This document shows positions 8,433 to 17,685 of a stretch of DNA of 64,000 bases, piece by piece. Positions within the stretch are counted from its first letter, which is position 1. Each line of letters begins with the position of its first letter. The stretch comes from Candidatus Fermentithermobacillaceae bacterium (GTDB lineage Bacteria; Bacillota; Sulfobacillia; Fermentithermobacillales; DUSS01). Both the position numbers and the translations under genes were made by a program. The notes under the pieces were generated by a model, which did not search any database, had not been told where the DNA came from, and saw nothing but the letters and a program-made list of their open reading frames with translations. Where the stretch lies: the NCBI GenBank assembly GCA_020725645.1, contig DYEQ01000031.1, positions 62,001 to 126,000 on the forward strand, written 5' to 3'.

Positions 8433-9242
8433 TTAAACCTCGCCGATAATAGCTCTGCGCTCTTCCGGCGAGAGTATCGTCCAAATCTCCTTCTCCAAGC
8501 GCTTTAAAACCTTTTGGGTGAATATCTCCTGCCAGATATACTGCCGGGCCACAAACACGACGTGGGTATTACCGGTCCATATGGCCGTCCCGTTAATACC
8601 TGTTCCACCTACCAGGCACTGGCTGGAGTCGATGACGAGGACAAGCCCTTCCCCGGTTCGCTGAAGAGCGGTTTCCGCCTGCGGGTGTCTCGTCACTTCC
8701 CCGAACTTCACGTCGGCATCACCGGAGAGAAGCAGCCTGATCCTGACTCCACGAAAAGAAGCTTCTTCCAGGAATTGCATCAGCTCGAGAAGCGTGCGGT
8801 CGTCGACGGAGATGAGTATCTCCCGCTCCGATTGGCGGATCATTTCTCTGGCTCTGGCCAGCACAGCTTCGCGACCATCGATATTCCAGACCTGCTCCAA
8901 TGGCGTGCGGCTCTCGTGCTTGAAAAGCTCCAGGTGAGCTGCATCCAGCGCTTCCTCGTATTTGTGCCTGAGGTTATCGAGAACCGTGTTTATTGGAACG
9001 GGAGCATATCGCGTAGTATCTCCTGACGGCAACGACATGACTGCCCCTCTGTGAACCAGCCGCCCGAGAGCTTCGTACACCATTGACCTGGGGATGCCCG
9101 AATCTTTACTTATCTGATATCCCGTGGCCGGGTTGTTCTTGAGGAGCGCCAGATAAGTACGGGCTTCGTACTCGGTGAAGCCGAGAGCGACCAGGACGTC
9201 TATGGCTCGTTGAGTGCCGCGGTCTTCCCCGATGGTGAACAC
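8433..9242 (-). CDS. TrmB-family transcriptional regulator
   Basis: DNA-binding protein of the TrmB family, common in archaea and present in some Bacillota. The N-terminal winged helix is clear at about 15-80 (GFTEYEARTYLALL, then SGIPRSMVYEALGRLVHRGAV). A coiled linker follows, and then a C-terminal phospholipase-D-like sensor domain (about 125-260), which in relatives binds sugars or other small ligands. The gene is just upstream of the cation ATPase gene on the same strand, so it may act on that gene and on itself; the ligand is unknown. Confidence 0.85.
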   Translation of the reverse strand: MFTIGEDRGTQRAIDVLVALGFTEYEARTYLALLKNNPATGYQISKDSGIPRSMVYEALGRLVHRGAVMSLPSGDTTRYAPVPINTVLDNLRHKYEEALDAAHLELFKHESRTPLEQVWNIDGREAVLARAREMIRQSEREILISVDDRTLLELMQFLEEASFRGVRIRLLLSGDADVKFGEVTRHPQAETALQRTGEGLVLVIDSSQCLVGGTGINGTAIWTGNTHVVFVARQYIWQEIFTQKVLKRLEKEIWTILSPEERRAIIGEV

Positions 9243-9360
9243 CTCCCGGATTACGTATTTCGGGTACGAAACACTACAATACTATGCCGGTAGGCACCAG
9301 GTGTCAACAGTGCCGGTGGGTTTCCGGCCACGAAATCAACTGCTTTTTGGGGGGTTTTAC

Positions 9361-9441
9361 TTAGGGGATTTTACTTACGATAGCGTCTTTGACTCCGCCG
9401 GCGGTCGGGACTACGGGGTTGATCTCTACGTTTTCCGGCAT
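9361..9441 (-). other. Short orphan reading frame after fumB (doubtful)
   Basis: Downstream of the fumB-like stop a second frame reads MPENVEINPVVPTAGGVKDA and ends in TAA after 26 codons. The frame is open a little further upstream in good codon use (KSTIHGGGLE). It may be the remnant of a coding region or chance; there is no convincing ribosome site. Confidence 0.2.
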
Positions 9442-9469
9442 CTCAAGGCCGCCGCCATGAATTGTTGAC

Positions 9470-9994
9470 TTAAGCAAAGACGTCGTTTCCATAAGCGTCC
9501 GTGGCGACTATTGCGGGAAACTCTTCGACGGTCAGTTTGTAGATGGCTTCAGGGCCGAGCTCGGGAAACGCTACCACTTCGGCCTTACGAATATGCCGTG
9601 AAAGAAGAGCAGCCGCTCCCCCGGTGGTCACCATATATACGGCACGATGCGTCGCTATGGCCTGTACTACCGGAGATGACCTCCGGCCTTTTCCAATCAT
9701 CCCTTTCAGACCGTGTTGTAGCAGGAGCGGCACATACGGATCCATTCGCCTTGACGTCGTGGGTCCGCAGGCGCCGACGGCACGTCCCGGTTTCGCAGGA
9801 GTTGGTCCCGCGTAATAGATTATCTGACCACGGATATCGAAGGGGAGTTCCTCCCCCTTAAGGATAAGACGCTTGAGTTTTTCGTGTGCCGCGTCGCGAG
9901 CCGTGTATAGGACTCCAGTTATCGCCACTTCGTCCCCGGCTTTGAATGCCAGAACAACATCATCCGAAAGAGGCGTCTTCATCTCTACGACCAA
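9470..9994 (-). CDS. Class I fumarate hydratase / tartrate dehydratase, beta subunit
   Basis: C-terminal half of the two-subunit, iron-sulfur class I hydro-lyase that interconverts fumarate and malate. Recognisable pieces are KAGDEVAITGVLYTARDAAHEKL, IIYYAGPTPAKPGRAVGACGPTTSRRMD, and IGKGRRS, all hallmarks of the beta subunit. The ORF track extends the frame to 10117, but the upstream part is arginine-rich and unlike the family. I place the start at TTG 9994 (VVEMKTPLSDDVV), eight bases after GAGGGGG; ATG 9982 is the alternative. The alpha subunit gene ends 135 bases upstream. Tartrate dehydratase cannot be excluded. Confidence 0.88.
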   Translation of the reverse strand: MVVEMKTPLSDDVVLAFKAGDEVAITGVLYTARDAAHEKLKRLILKGEELPFDIRGQIIYYAGPTPAKPGRAVGACGPTTSRRMDPYVPLLLQHGLKGMIGKGRRSSPVVQAIATHRAVYMVTTGGAAALLSRHIRKAEVVAFPELGPEAIYKLTVEEFPAIVATDAYGNDVFA

Positions 9995-10129
9995 GCGCGA
10001 TACCCCCTCTCTGCGGCAAAGACGATAACCCCTCCGTCTGCGATAGTATCCCGCGGTTATTGGCCTTTTTCTTTTCGTCCACGGGTACGTCAGAGCAGTT
10101 ACCGGTACAGCTACCACAAAACTTCCCGG

Positions 10130-10990
10130 CTACAAAGTCGTCCTGGCCACGCGGTTGACATGGCAACCGAGATTAACGGCTACAGGCAGCGAAGCGATGT
10201 GACATGGGCCGGTCTCAATGTGAACGGCAAAAGCCGTCACCCGCCCTCCAAGACCCTGCGGACCTATGCCCAGCTGGTTTATCTCCTCCAGAAGTTCCTG
10301 CTCCAGTGCGGCGTAGCGCGGGTCGCCGTGGCGGGCCCCGAGCGGTCGTACGAGCGCCTTCTTTGCCAGCAGGGGTGCTCTGTCGAAGGTGCCCCCGATC
10401 CCGACACCTACGACGTAAGGTGGGCACGCGTCCGGTCCCGCCGCCTCGACGGTCTCAACGACGAATCGCTTGACCCCTTCCAGGCCCGCATGAGGTGGGA
10501 GCATGCGCAGGGCGCTCGCGTTTTCGGCCCCGGCGCCCTTTGGGACCACCGTAATTCTGATGTTGTTTCCCGGGACTATCTCTACGTATGTCACCGCGGG
10601 GGTGTTGTCGCCGGAGTTTTCCCGCCGGAAGAGGGGGTCTTTGACAACGGACTTGCGCAGGTAACCTTCAATATATCCTGCCCTTACACCCCGGTTCACA
10701 GCTTCGAAGAGGTCTCCCCCTGTTAGATGAACGTCCTGCCCGATTTCGAGGAATACGACAACTACTCCGGTGTCCTGACAGGCGGGAATGTCTTCTTCCG
10801 CGGCAATCCGGTGATTTTCCAGAATCTGCCGGAGAATGCTCCTGCCCGCAATCGACTCCTCGCGTACAAGCGCCTGTTCGAGGACGGCCGTAAGCTCGGG
10901 GGGCATAATCACGTTGGATTCTATGCATAACCGCTTTACCGCTTCGGCAACCCGATCTACGCTGATCTCCCTCAGACACCCGTATCCCAT
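10130..10990 (-). CDS. Class I fumarate hydratase / tartrate dehydratase, alpha subunit
   Basis: Alpha subunit carrying the catalytic [4Fe-4S] cluster. The family motif IPACQDTGVVVVFLEIGQ holds the first cluster cysteine. Further cysteines occur in PDACPPYVVGVGIGGTFD and in HIETGPCHIASLPVAVNLGCHVNR. It also has VPKGAGAENASALRML. The length of 286 residues is normal. Together with the gene that follows, it forms the heterodimeric enzyme found in anaerobes with a partial citric acid cycle. Confidence 0.9.
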   Translation of the reverse strand: MGYGCLREISVDRVAEAVKRLCIESNVIMPPELTAVLEQALVREESIAGRSILRQILENHRIAAEEDIPACQDTGVVVVFLEIGQDVHLTGGDLFEAVNRGVRAGYIEGYLRKSVVKDPLFRRENSGDNTPAVTYVEIVPGNNIRITVVPKGAGAENASALRMLPPHAGLEGVKRFVVETVEAAGPDACPPYVVGVGIGGTFDRAPLLAKKALVRPLGARHGDPRYAALEQELLEEINQLGIGPQGLGGRVTAFAVHIETGPCHIASLPVAVNLGCHVNRVARTTL

Positions 10991-11393
10991 CTTTCAGCCC
11001 CCCGGTTCGTCGCTCTCAGGATAACTCGATTTCGAACCCTGCGGCTATTCACGGGAAACCCGCCTGCCTGAAACGAGATTACCTTGCCGGAATAGAGCTA
11101 TCAAGTCATGCCAAAAAGGAGCTCCGTGGCGTCATTCTCTCAGGCAAATTCCGGTCTCGCCCTGAGGTTTCGTGTTCCCGGGAGGATTTGTCTTCAAAGT
11201 AGGGCCTTGAAGCCTGTCAGATTGTCGAACGATCCTCTTAACAGCAGAGAAGGAATCTCCTTATTTGGTCTAGAAAGGGTGGATCGTAACCCCTTTCCTC
11301 GGACGGAATACCGAATGTTACCAGGGAGGTGTGACGCTCCGGATGCAACTTTGAGAAGTCGAAGTCTACCTTTGTTGAGAAGGGGTGTCGCGC
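10991..11393. other. Divergent intergenic region, no gene seen
   Basis: About 400 bases separate the fumarase gene (minus) from the ABC permease gene (plus). The plus-strand ORF at 11108-11596 in the track runs into the permease gene in another frame and looks like a shadow. I see no riboswitch or RNA gene here. Confidence 0.5.
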
Positions 11394-12584
11394 ATGTTCC
11401 GGTTGGCACTCGCGACAGCACGAGGGAATCTAAAGAAATACCTCATACCGATTCTGAGTCTCACAGCTGCAGTGGTCATAAGCAATCTCGGGCTCTCCGG
11501 TGCAGCTCTATTATGGAGGTATTCGCAGTACCCCATCTATCAAGCTTACGGAGGCGAACTGATAGTGATTCATTCCGCCACGAGCCTGCGGAGTGAGAAA
11601 GGTGGAGTTTACTCAGACGAGTTTTTCACGCTTTTCCCCTCGCAAGAAGTCGGTCAGACGGTGGCGAAAACACTTCCCGGTGCTCAGGTCACGAAGACCC
11701 TGTTCACGGCGGGAATAGTGCCCTACGGGGTCGCCCGCGTTACCGTGTGGCCGCTGATGGGAAGACTCGATACCACCGGCAGATGGCTGTACAAACCGCG
11801 CGTCCTCCGGGGTAACGATATCTTCACCGGGCAGTCGGTCGAATCCCGGGCCTGGGGTCCCAGTACGAGCGACGGTAGATCGATGTTCGGCGAACCCGGT
11901 AGGGAGCTGCATCTCAGGGTCGCTCACTTCAAAGAGGGAGACCAGTGGGACCTTACGTCCGGCCAGAGACACCCGTATACCCTTGAAGGCGTGTATGGCC
12001 CGCCCTACGCTAACCCGGCCCTCTGGGCCCCCCTCGAGACGGTGCAGACGCATTGTGGTGCACCCGGTTTGGTGAGCTGGATGGGCGTCGCTTGCGCGAA
12101 TCCGCTGCAGGTCGAAGGCGACAGGGACAAGCTGGTTGCCGAACTGTCCGCGCGCTTTCCTGAACTGAAAGTGATTACCGCCGAGGAACTCGCCGGGATG
12201 CTAGTGGCAGACCTGTCCAAGCTGAGGGAAACCGCCCGTTATTACGTGCCTCTCATGGTGCTCGTCTCTTGCTTGACTATCGTAGCGACTACGATGGCCA
12301 TCTCCAGAAGCAGGCGACGGGAACTCGCGTTGCTCAGGGTTATAGGACTGAGCAACAACCAGGTCCGGTTCCTCTTCATTGCGGAGTGCAGTTTCATCGG
12401 ACTGCTCGGGGGCTTTCTCGGAACCGGTATCGCTTCGGCGGTGTCACTGTCGCTTTTCAAGGCGTCAACCCTGACCTACCAGCCCTTTGCCGTGTCTCTT
12501 CTCGTCAGTCTCATCACAGGAACCATTTTCTCGTATACGGCCATACGCGATGCGACCGTGACCGAATCGATGAGAAATCCTTAG
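11394..12584 (+). CDS. FtsX/MacB-type ABC transporter permease
   Basis: Membrane subunit of an ABC exporter of the MacB/LolE type. One helix lies near the N-terminus (about 15-38), followed by a large extracytoplasmic domain (40-280). Three C-terminal helices contain the family signature RRRELALLRVIGLSNNQVRFLF. The start is ATG 11394, eight bases after GAGAAGGGG; the GTG at 11385 in the track overlaps that site. It is followed by an ATPase gene and a second permease gene, so the three should make one transporter. Peptide, lipid or drug efflux are possible cargoes. Confidence 0.82.
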   Translation: MFRLALATARGNLKKYLIPILSLTAAVVISNLGLSGAALLWRYSQYPIYQAYGGELIVIHSATSLRSEKGGVYSDEFFTLFPSQEVGQTVAKTLPGAQVTKTLFTAGIVPYGVARVTVWPLMGRLDTTGRWLYKPRVLRGNDIFTGQSVESRAWGPSTSDGRSMFGEPGRELHLRVAHFKEGDQWDLTSGQRHPYTLEGVYGPPYANPALWAPLETVQTHCGAPGLVSWMGVACANPLQVEGDRDKLVAELSARFPELKVITAEELAGMLVADLSKLRETARYYVPLMVLVSCLTIVATTMAISRSRRRELALLRVIGLSNNQVRFLFIAECSFIGLLGGFLGTGIASAVSLSLFKASTLTYQPFAVSLLVSLITGTIFSYTAIRDATVTESMRNP

Positions 12585-12627
12585 CCGCTGATATCCTTCA
12601 ACTTTCTCATCGAAGGAGGAATCGAGC

Positions 12628-13311
12628 GTGGAGACGGGTTTCAAGTTGTCGGGAAAGGGCCTGGTCAAGACGTATAAGACCGGCGATGCCACCATACAGG
12701 TGCTGGCCGGAGCGACGATCGAAGTCTCCGCAGGCGAAATGGTTGTCCTGCTGGGACCATCGGGCTCTGGCAAGACCACTTTACTCCATCTCCTGGCGGG
12801 ACTCGAGAAGCCTGATTCAGGGTCGGTTTTCGTCAACGGCACGGACATATATTCGCTGTCGGATGCCAAACGCTCGAGGATGAGGCGGGAGCAGTTCGGG
12901 TTCGTTTTCCAATCGTTCAACCTTTTGAGCAGCATGTCCGCATTGGAGAACGTCCAGATTCCCCTCTGGACGCTGGGACGGAAAAACGCCAGGGTGCTGG
13001 CGGAGGAGATTCTCGAACGCGTCGGACTTGCCCACCGAATCCACCACCGGCCGGGCCAGCTGTCCGGCGGTGAGCAGCAGAGGGTTGCGATCGCCCGCGC
13101 TCTCGTCACTCAGCCCAAAATGGTGTTTGCCGATGAGCCCACGGGCAATCTGGACAGGTCCTCAGCTTCGAGCGTAATGGATTGCCTCGTATCGGCCGTC
13201 CGCGATTCGAACGCCGGTTGTCTCCTGGTAACCCACAACATGCAGTGGGCCGAAGTCGCCGACCGCGTTCTGTATCTGGTCGATGGCAGAGTGGAGGTCG
13301 AAAGGAAATGA
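12628..13311 (+). CDS. ABC transporter ATP-binding protein (MacB/LolD family)
   Basis: Cytoplasmic ATPase for the two flanking FtsX-type permeases. It has Walker A GPSGSGKTTLL, Q-loop region VFQSFNLL, signature LSGGEQQRVAIARAL, Walker B KMVFADEPTGNLD and the H-loop LLVTHNMQWA. The 227 residues match the LolD/MacB subfamily. The start is GTG 12628 with GGAGG eight bases upstream. The next gene's ATG overlaps its stop codon (ATGA), showing coupling. Confidence 0.93.
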   Translation: METGFKLSGKGLVKTYKTGDATIQVLAGATIEVSAGEMVVLLGPSGSGKTTLLHLLAGLEKPDSGSVFVNGTDIYSLSDAKRSRMRREQFGFVFQSFNLLSSMSALENVQIPLWTLGRKNARVLAEEILERVGLAHRIHHRPGQLSGGEQQRVAIARALVTQPKMVFADEPTGNLDRSSASSVMDCLVSAVRDSNAGCLLVTHNMQWAEVADRVLYLVDGRVEVERK

Positions 13312-14411
13312 TTCGGATGATAGCTCGCCTCGCGTGGTGGGGTTTCACCAGGGACCGGTTGAAAGTGGCCTTTATGATTCTCGCGGTGGTCGGAGGTATG
13401 GCGGCGTATGCAGTCCTCGAACCGACCTTGAACCACGTCTCGGCCACATCCATGCAGATTTGGCGTACAGAAGCCCCCTGGGATATATCGGTCAAAGGAA
13501 CAGGAGTACATAGCCTGGTGAAGAGTCTTCGCTCTATAAGCGGAATTGCCGCCTATGAAGAGGCGTTCCTATTCGACGCTATCCTCCCCCGGGGACAAAT
13601 GACCCTGTTAGCTCTAAAAGGCCAGTGCGAACCCGGCGGTGGAGCCACGCCGATGTTATCGCTGGAGTGCGTCGAAGGGAGGGCGCCATCGGCACAAAAC
13701 GAAATAGCTCTCACCCAGGGCCTCGCGGAGACGCTCGGGCTTGCGGTCGGAGACACCGTTTCGCTACTCCCAATGGACGGCGAGGGAGAGCCCGTGCCTT
13801 TTACCGTGTCCGGCATCTTAGCTGCGAAGATCCGTGTACCGGTATTTCCGGTGGTTACCCGGGAAGGAGCATCGAGTGTCCAGCCAGATCTCGCGAAAAG
13901 CGAATGTCTTCTTGTAGCGCTCGACGGGCGGGTAGACATCGCGAAGGTGGCCTCCGCTCTGAGGAAGCTGGCTCCTGAGGCAGAGGTCGTCACCCTGGAA
14001 GAGCAGTACAAAGGTATTTCAACGGGGTTTAGCTATGCGGACGCCGTCGGGTCAGCTGCCCAGGTCGTTACGATGATCGTAGCAATTGCAGCTCTGACAA
14101 GCCTTTTCTTCCTCGGCGAGAGGACCAAGTCTTACCAGATAGGAGTCCTCAAAGCAGTCGGTGTACCTTCGAGCTGGCTGGTTCTTTCTTCTGCTGTCGA
14201 AGGAGTCATGACTCTATCTGCCGGGTGTGTTCTGGGATGGGTTCTCGTGACCCAGTTTTATAGTGTGGCCGTGCCATCGTCTCTACCCAGCGTAGTGCCG
14301 GGTCTCAAGGATATACTGCGGGTACTCGTTCCGGGGGGTGCAGCGGGCATCCTCACCGCTTCGGCGCTCGTCGTCTCAAGACCCGCGTCTTCCCTCCTGC
14401 GGGATTGGTGA
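13308..14411 (+). CDS. FtsX/MacB-type ABC transporter permease (second)
   Basis: Second permease of the transporter. The true start is ATG 13308 (MIRMIARLAWWGFTRDRLKV), which overlaps the stop of the ATPase gene; the ORF track extends upstream through that gene. One N-terminal helix, an extracytoplasmic domain (about 45-250) and a C-terminal three-helix FtsX block with RTKSYQIGVLKAVGVPSSWLV are seen. It resembles the first permease only in layout, so the transporter is probably heterodimeric. Confidence 0.82.
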   Translation: MIRMIARLAWWGFTRDRLKVAFMILAVVGGMAAYAVLEPTLNHVSATSMQIWRTEAPWDISVKGTGVHSLVKSLRSISGIAAYEEAFLFDAILPRGQMTLLALKGQCEPGGGATPMLSLECVEGRAPSAQNEIALTQGLAETLGLAVGDTVSLLPMDGEGEPVPFTVSGILAAKIRVPVFPVVTREGASSVQPDLAKSECLLVALDGRVDIAKVASALRKLAPEAEVVTLEEQYKGISTGFSYADAVGSAAQVVTMIVAIAALTSLFFLGERTKSYQIGVLKAVGVPSSWLVLSSAVEGVMTLSAGCVLGWVLVTQFYSVAVPSSLPSVVPGLKDILRVLVPGGAAGILTASALVVSRPASSLLRDW

Positions 14412-14499
14412 GGTAAGGAGGTGCCGGTCGTTTTAGGCACAACGGCACATATGATGGAATGCATCCGGACCGTGGACTTGTGAAAGGAGGTTCGTCCAG

Positions 14500-14808
14500 A
14501 TGAACTCCGTAATCGTAAAGAAGGTTTCTCTAGGGTCTTATGTGTGGATGTTTACCGTCTCTTTCATTTTGGTCGGAGCAGTGTTAGGGGTGGTTGCGTT
14601 TCTGGCGAGCTTGTCCGGAGCACCGATTGAGAACGCGATCTTCGGGAGGAATTTCGCGGGCGTGCAAGCAGGCGCACTCTCCCTTGTTCTGAGTCCGGGA
14701 GTGTTTGGGATCCTGGGAGCGGTCACCGGTGCCCTGTCGTACCTTCCGTTTTCCGCGGCCCTCCGGGTCTTTCGCGGATTTCGCATTTACGGTCAATTCG
14801 ATCCGTAA
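14500..14808 (+). CDS. Small membrane protein of unknown function
   Basis: A 102-residue protein with two long hydrophobic stretches (about 14-37 and 53-85), so two or three membrane helices, and a basic C-terminal tail (RVFRGFRIYGQF). A strong ribosome site, AAAGGAGG, precedes the ATG. It follows the ABC transporter genes by 88 bases and may belong to the same transcript. I do not recognise the family. Confidence 0.6.
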   Translation: MNSVIVKKVSLGSYVWMFTVSFILVGAVLGVVAFLASLSGAPIENAIFGRNFAGVQAGALSLVLSPGVFGILGAVTGALSYLPFSAALRVFRGFRIYGQFDP

Positions 14809-14934
14809 GGTCGGAGCATCGCGGCAGCCGACATGCTCCACCTCAGCGGAACGGAAGGCGTGTCCGGGAGATGGTAGGAAGCCGCACGCGGGACACACCT
14901 TAGTGCGGTCGGGTAAGTCGGTGGGGAACGCTTT

Positions 14935-15440
14935 TCATCTCTTCCTCGCCAGGTAGTACAGGTATCCGTCTCCCAGTACCTTCTCGAGGATCTCGAAGCC
15001 GGCTCCGGATATCCACTCCTCCACCTGCTCTGGCTTCGGATAGTAATGGTAACCTCCGTGGTGAGCCTATTCGCCGAAGACCACAGGCAGCCCCATCTCC
15101 CGGGCCTTTCTGTAGGCCTCCTCGAGTTCGTCTTCGGCTATGACTTCTACGGTAAGGTAAAGATGGCCGTCTTTTTTCAACGCGGAAGCTAAGTTTCCGA
15201 GCACCAGAGGCCAGTCTTCGGGGCACACGTTTTCCATGGCATCCACGCACGTCGCAGCGGAAAACTCGGAGACATAGGTTATCTCTTGAAGACCTACCCT
15301 TTCCGTAGGCACTTCGGGGTGCTTCAAAGCTGCCAGCTTGAGCGTTTCCGATCACTGGTCTATCCCCACGACTGTCCTCCCCGCTTCGAGGGTCATCGTC
15401 CAGTATTTTCCTGTCCCGCAGGCAGCATCAAGGATTCGGG
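14935..15440 (-). pseudogene. Class I SAM-dependent methyltransferase, broken by in-frame stops
   Basis: One frame on the minus strand reads through the methyltransferase motifs: RILDAACGTGKYWTM (SAM-binding motif I), TVVGIDQ (motif II), a central part with CVDAMENVCPEDWPLVLGNL, then HHGGYHYYPKPEQVEEWI and a C-terminal GDGYLYYLARKR. It is interrupted by TGA after GIDQ and by TAG after VVFGE, and the N-terminus is missing. The 86-residue ORF in the track is the piece between the two stops. Both breaks sit where the family has ordinary residues, so decay is more likely than recoding. Confidence 0.78.
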
Positions 15441-15484
15441 CGTTAATACATAACGGCAGCCATAGAGGAAAACGGATTCTGGTA

Positions 15485-16705
15485 TCATCGCTCTCTTGTT
15501 GTCGCAGCTATAAACAGGCCCGCCGAAATGAAAGAGCAGACTCCTGCAGCAACGAACGATATCCGAAGGCCCACCGCTTCGATGAGCGCGCCCCATAAAA
15601 GCGGTCCCATGGCCCAAAAAGCACCTTCAAGCGTACCCAGAAACGATAAGGCGGTAGCTCTCTCTTCGACTATTTCACGGTTTCTCAGAAGAGTTACCCC
15701 GACGTTACGAAAGTACCTCGCCGCGATGGTGATCAGCACGAGCCCCACCAGGAAAACGGGGGAGGGAGCTACCGGCATGAGACAGAATGCGATTCCAGCG
15801 CCAAGCGCGGGGTACACCAGAAGAGCCCGGTACTTCGTGTATTTGGTTCTAGATAAGACCAGACCGGCTGCAGCCGAACCACAGGCGGTGACTCCAAAGG
15901 AGGCGGTGGCGCCCAGCACCCCGACGTCCCACCACTTGACCAGGTAAGTCAACCACCATGCGCTGTTCATCCACACGGGCAGGGTCATGAAAAAGCTCTC
16001 CACCGCCAGGAACTGAAGGATTCTGCTTCGCCGGAACTGCGTTAATCCCGACTTCAATACCTCAAGCCATCTGCGTTCCCGATGGCCGTAGTTTTCCGGA
16101 AAGGTGAGCACTCCGAAAGCGACTATGAGAAGTATAAGTCCGGTGATGGCTATGGGCAGTCTCACATCAGCCCAGGCTCCCAACCAGGTGGCAATGCCCA
16201 CGCCGATCACGATCATGGGGACGGAGGCCACATACAAGAGGGACATGGCCCTTTTCGTGCCCTCTTCCCCCACGTGGTCGTAAAGCCACGCCTCCCGTGA
16301 CCCACTCTGAAAAGCCCAGGAGATCCCCTGGAACACGGGGACCACCAAGCATTGGGCAAAAGTCCGCGCCTGGCTCAACCATAGTGCCCCTGCGGCATGG
16401 GAAAACAAGGCGATAGCCCAGCTCGACCGCCGACCCAGTTTATCCGCCACGGCTCCCGTCGGATAGTCCAGCATCATGCTTACCCATGATCCCAGCGAAA
16501 CGAAGAGGGCGAACTGAGACGGAGAAAGGTTCAAGCCCCGTTGGGTGGTCAGAAATTGCAGGTAGAACGGGTCCAGTATCTTCCAGGCGAAGAACTCGAC
16601 CGCTCCCACCGCCAGAACATATTTGGCTGCGAAGTAAACAGGACCGCGGTGCGACCGGATTTCGAGCGTACGTCCTGGACTTCCGCCTCCAACTGTCTTA
16701 CCCAT
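15485..16705 (-). CDS. Major facilitator superfamily transporter
   Basis: Inner-membrane carrier with about 12 helices in 406 residues. The cytoplasmic loop between helices 2 and 3 reads DYPTGAVADKLGRRSSWAIA, a good match to the MFS signature DxxxGxxADRxGRR. A central hydrophilic loop (YGHRERRWLEVL) divides the two halves. The closest type seems to be drug or multi-substrate exporters; the substrate is unknown. It lies alone, with the methyltransferase relic downstream. Confidence 0.85.
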   Translation of the reverse strand: MGKTVGGGSPGRTLEIRSHRGPVYFAAKYVLAVGAVEFFAWKILDPFYLQFLTTQRGLNLSPSQFALFVSLGSWVSMMLDYPTGAVADKLGRRSSWAIALFSHAAGALWLSQARTFAQCLVVPVFQGISWAFQSGSREAWLYDHVGEEGTKRAMSLLYVASVPMIVIGVGIATWLGAWADVRLPIAITGLILLIVAFGVLTFPENYGHRERRWLEVLKSGLTQFRRSRILQFLAVESFFMTLPVWMNSAWWLTYLVKWWDVGVLGATASFGVTACGSAAAGLVLSRTKYTKYRALLVYPALGAGIAFCLMPVAPSPVFLVGLVLITIAARYFRNVGVTLLRNREIVEERATALSFLGTLEGAFWAMGPLLWGALIEAVGLRISFVAAGVCSFISAGLFIAATTRER

Positions 16706-17002
16706 CCACCTTCGTCACCCCGTTTTAAGCACCGCACTCGATTATTCGTCCCCCTGTAACGGTGGTCCTGCCGTGTGCAAGGTGGAAGTTTGTGACGAAG
16801 CAAGCCCTTCAGGGTATGTGTAGTTAGGGCCGGAGAGGATAGCAAGGAAGACCTGCTTCACGCCGCGCGTTTACTGGTACAACGGGGAGTCTAACGTGTC
16901 GGCAGCCCACAACTAGCGGCGGCTTATGTACCTAGCCCATCGTCGGAGCTGCCCCTTTCACATCAGGTCAGCCAGTCGTGAAGGGTTGTTTCGCAAAAGC
17001 CG
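16706..17002. other. Intergenic region, no gene seen
   Basis: About 300 bases between the MFS gene and the small hypothetical gene, both on the minus strand. Short ORFs on either strand have poor composition and no ribosome sites. Nothing else is recognised. Confidence 0.4.
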
Positions 17003-17392
17003 TCACGGCTGTAGGGGGAACTTCAGTGCAAAAAAGGCCTCGGTATCCTGCACGGTACGCGGCTTGAAGTCCAGCTGCTTCATGGGAATGCCGCTTCGCA
17101 GGCCGTGGTCAATCGCCGGCCTCCAGCTGGCCGGATCCGTGGTGACTCGGAAGGACGCGTCCCGGAAAACCACGATCAACTCTTCCCCGAGGAAGTAATG
17201 GGCGTACCAGTTGTCGTCGGTAACCATACCGGCCTGCAGCGCCCGGACCTGTTCGTCGATCTCGCTTTCCGGCACGCTCGTGAGCAGGAACCGCCAGGTC
17301 CCCACCTGCTTCCGGGCGATGATCTGCGCCTGGGGCAGTACGTCCGGGCTCCGCAGAGACTGCTCAATGACAATACCGAAGTAATGTTTCAC
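17003..17392 (-). CDS. Hypothetical protein of about 129 residues
   Basis: I do not recognise the family. The protein starts VKHYFGIVIEQSLRSPDVL and is soluble, with no signal peptide. It contains WRFLLTSVPESEIDEQVRALQ, then WYAHYFLGEELIVVFRDASF, in an alternating pattern that suggests a small alpha/beta fold. The start is GTG 17392, five bases after GGGAGGTG, rather than the longer track ORF. It stands alone and divergent from the QueG-like gene. Confidence 0.65.
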   Translation of the reverse strand: MKHYFGIVIEQSLRSPDVLPQAQIIARKQVGTWRFLLTSVPESEIDEQVRALQAGMVTDDNWYAHYFLGEELIVVFRDASFRVTTDPASWRPAIDHGLRSGIPMKQLDFKPRTVQDTEAFFALKFPLQP

Positions 17393-17559
17393 GACCGCAC
17401 CTCCCGCTGGCACTGGGCTCAGTATACGGCGCGCTTTTCAACTGACCATTCCCTTAATTTAGTAGGAAAGCTGATAAGTCCTTGCGCCTGGGACCGTCCC
17501 TACCAGACAGCGCCGTTTGTTTTAGGAGAGATTCCACATCTTCCGCTGAAAATCCTTTT

Positions 17560-17665
17560 ACCTAGAAACAGGCAAGACCCGCCGGGCGCTGCCGGTGGGC
17601 CGCAAGGCACCCAGCCTAAGGGGTCAGGTGGCAGGATCTCTCGTCTCGATGGCGAACAAGTATTC
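17560..17665 (+). promoter_or_regulatory. Structured GC-rich leader, weak resemblance to a c-di-GMP-I (GEMM) riboswitch
   Basis: Upstream of the QueG-like gene, CCCGCCGG and CCGGTGGG can pair across a six-base loop. They are followed by CCGCAAGGCACCCAGCCTAA and GGTCAGGTGGCAGGATC, an order reminiscent of the GEMM core (GACGCAAAGCC...GCCTAA...GGTAGC). The hairpin loop is not the GNRA type expected and several core bases differ. Treat it as a structured leader of unknown class. Confidence 0.25.
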
Positions 17666-17685
17666 CCCATAAGGGAGGAGTGATC

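Noticed and set aside
15150-15360. Recoding (selenocysteine or pyrrolysine) at the stops in the methyltransferase frame
   Set aside because: The two stops differ (TGA and TAG), neither sits at a catalytic position, and the N-terminus is also lost, so decay is simpler.
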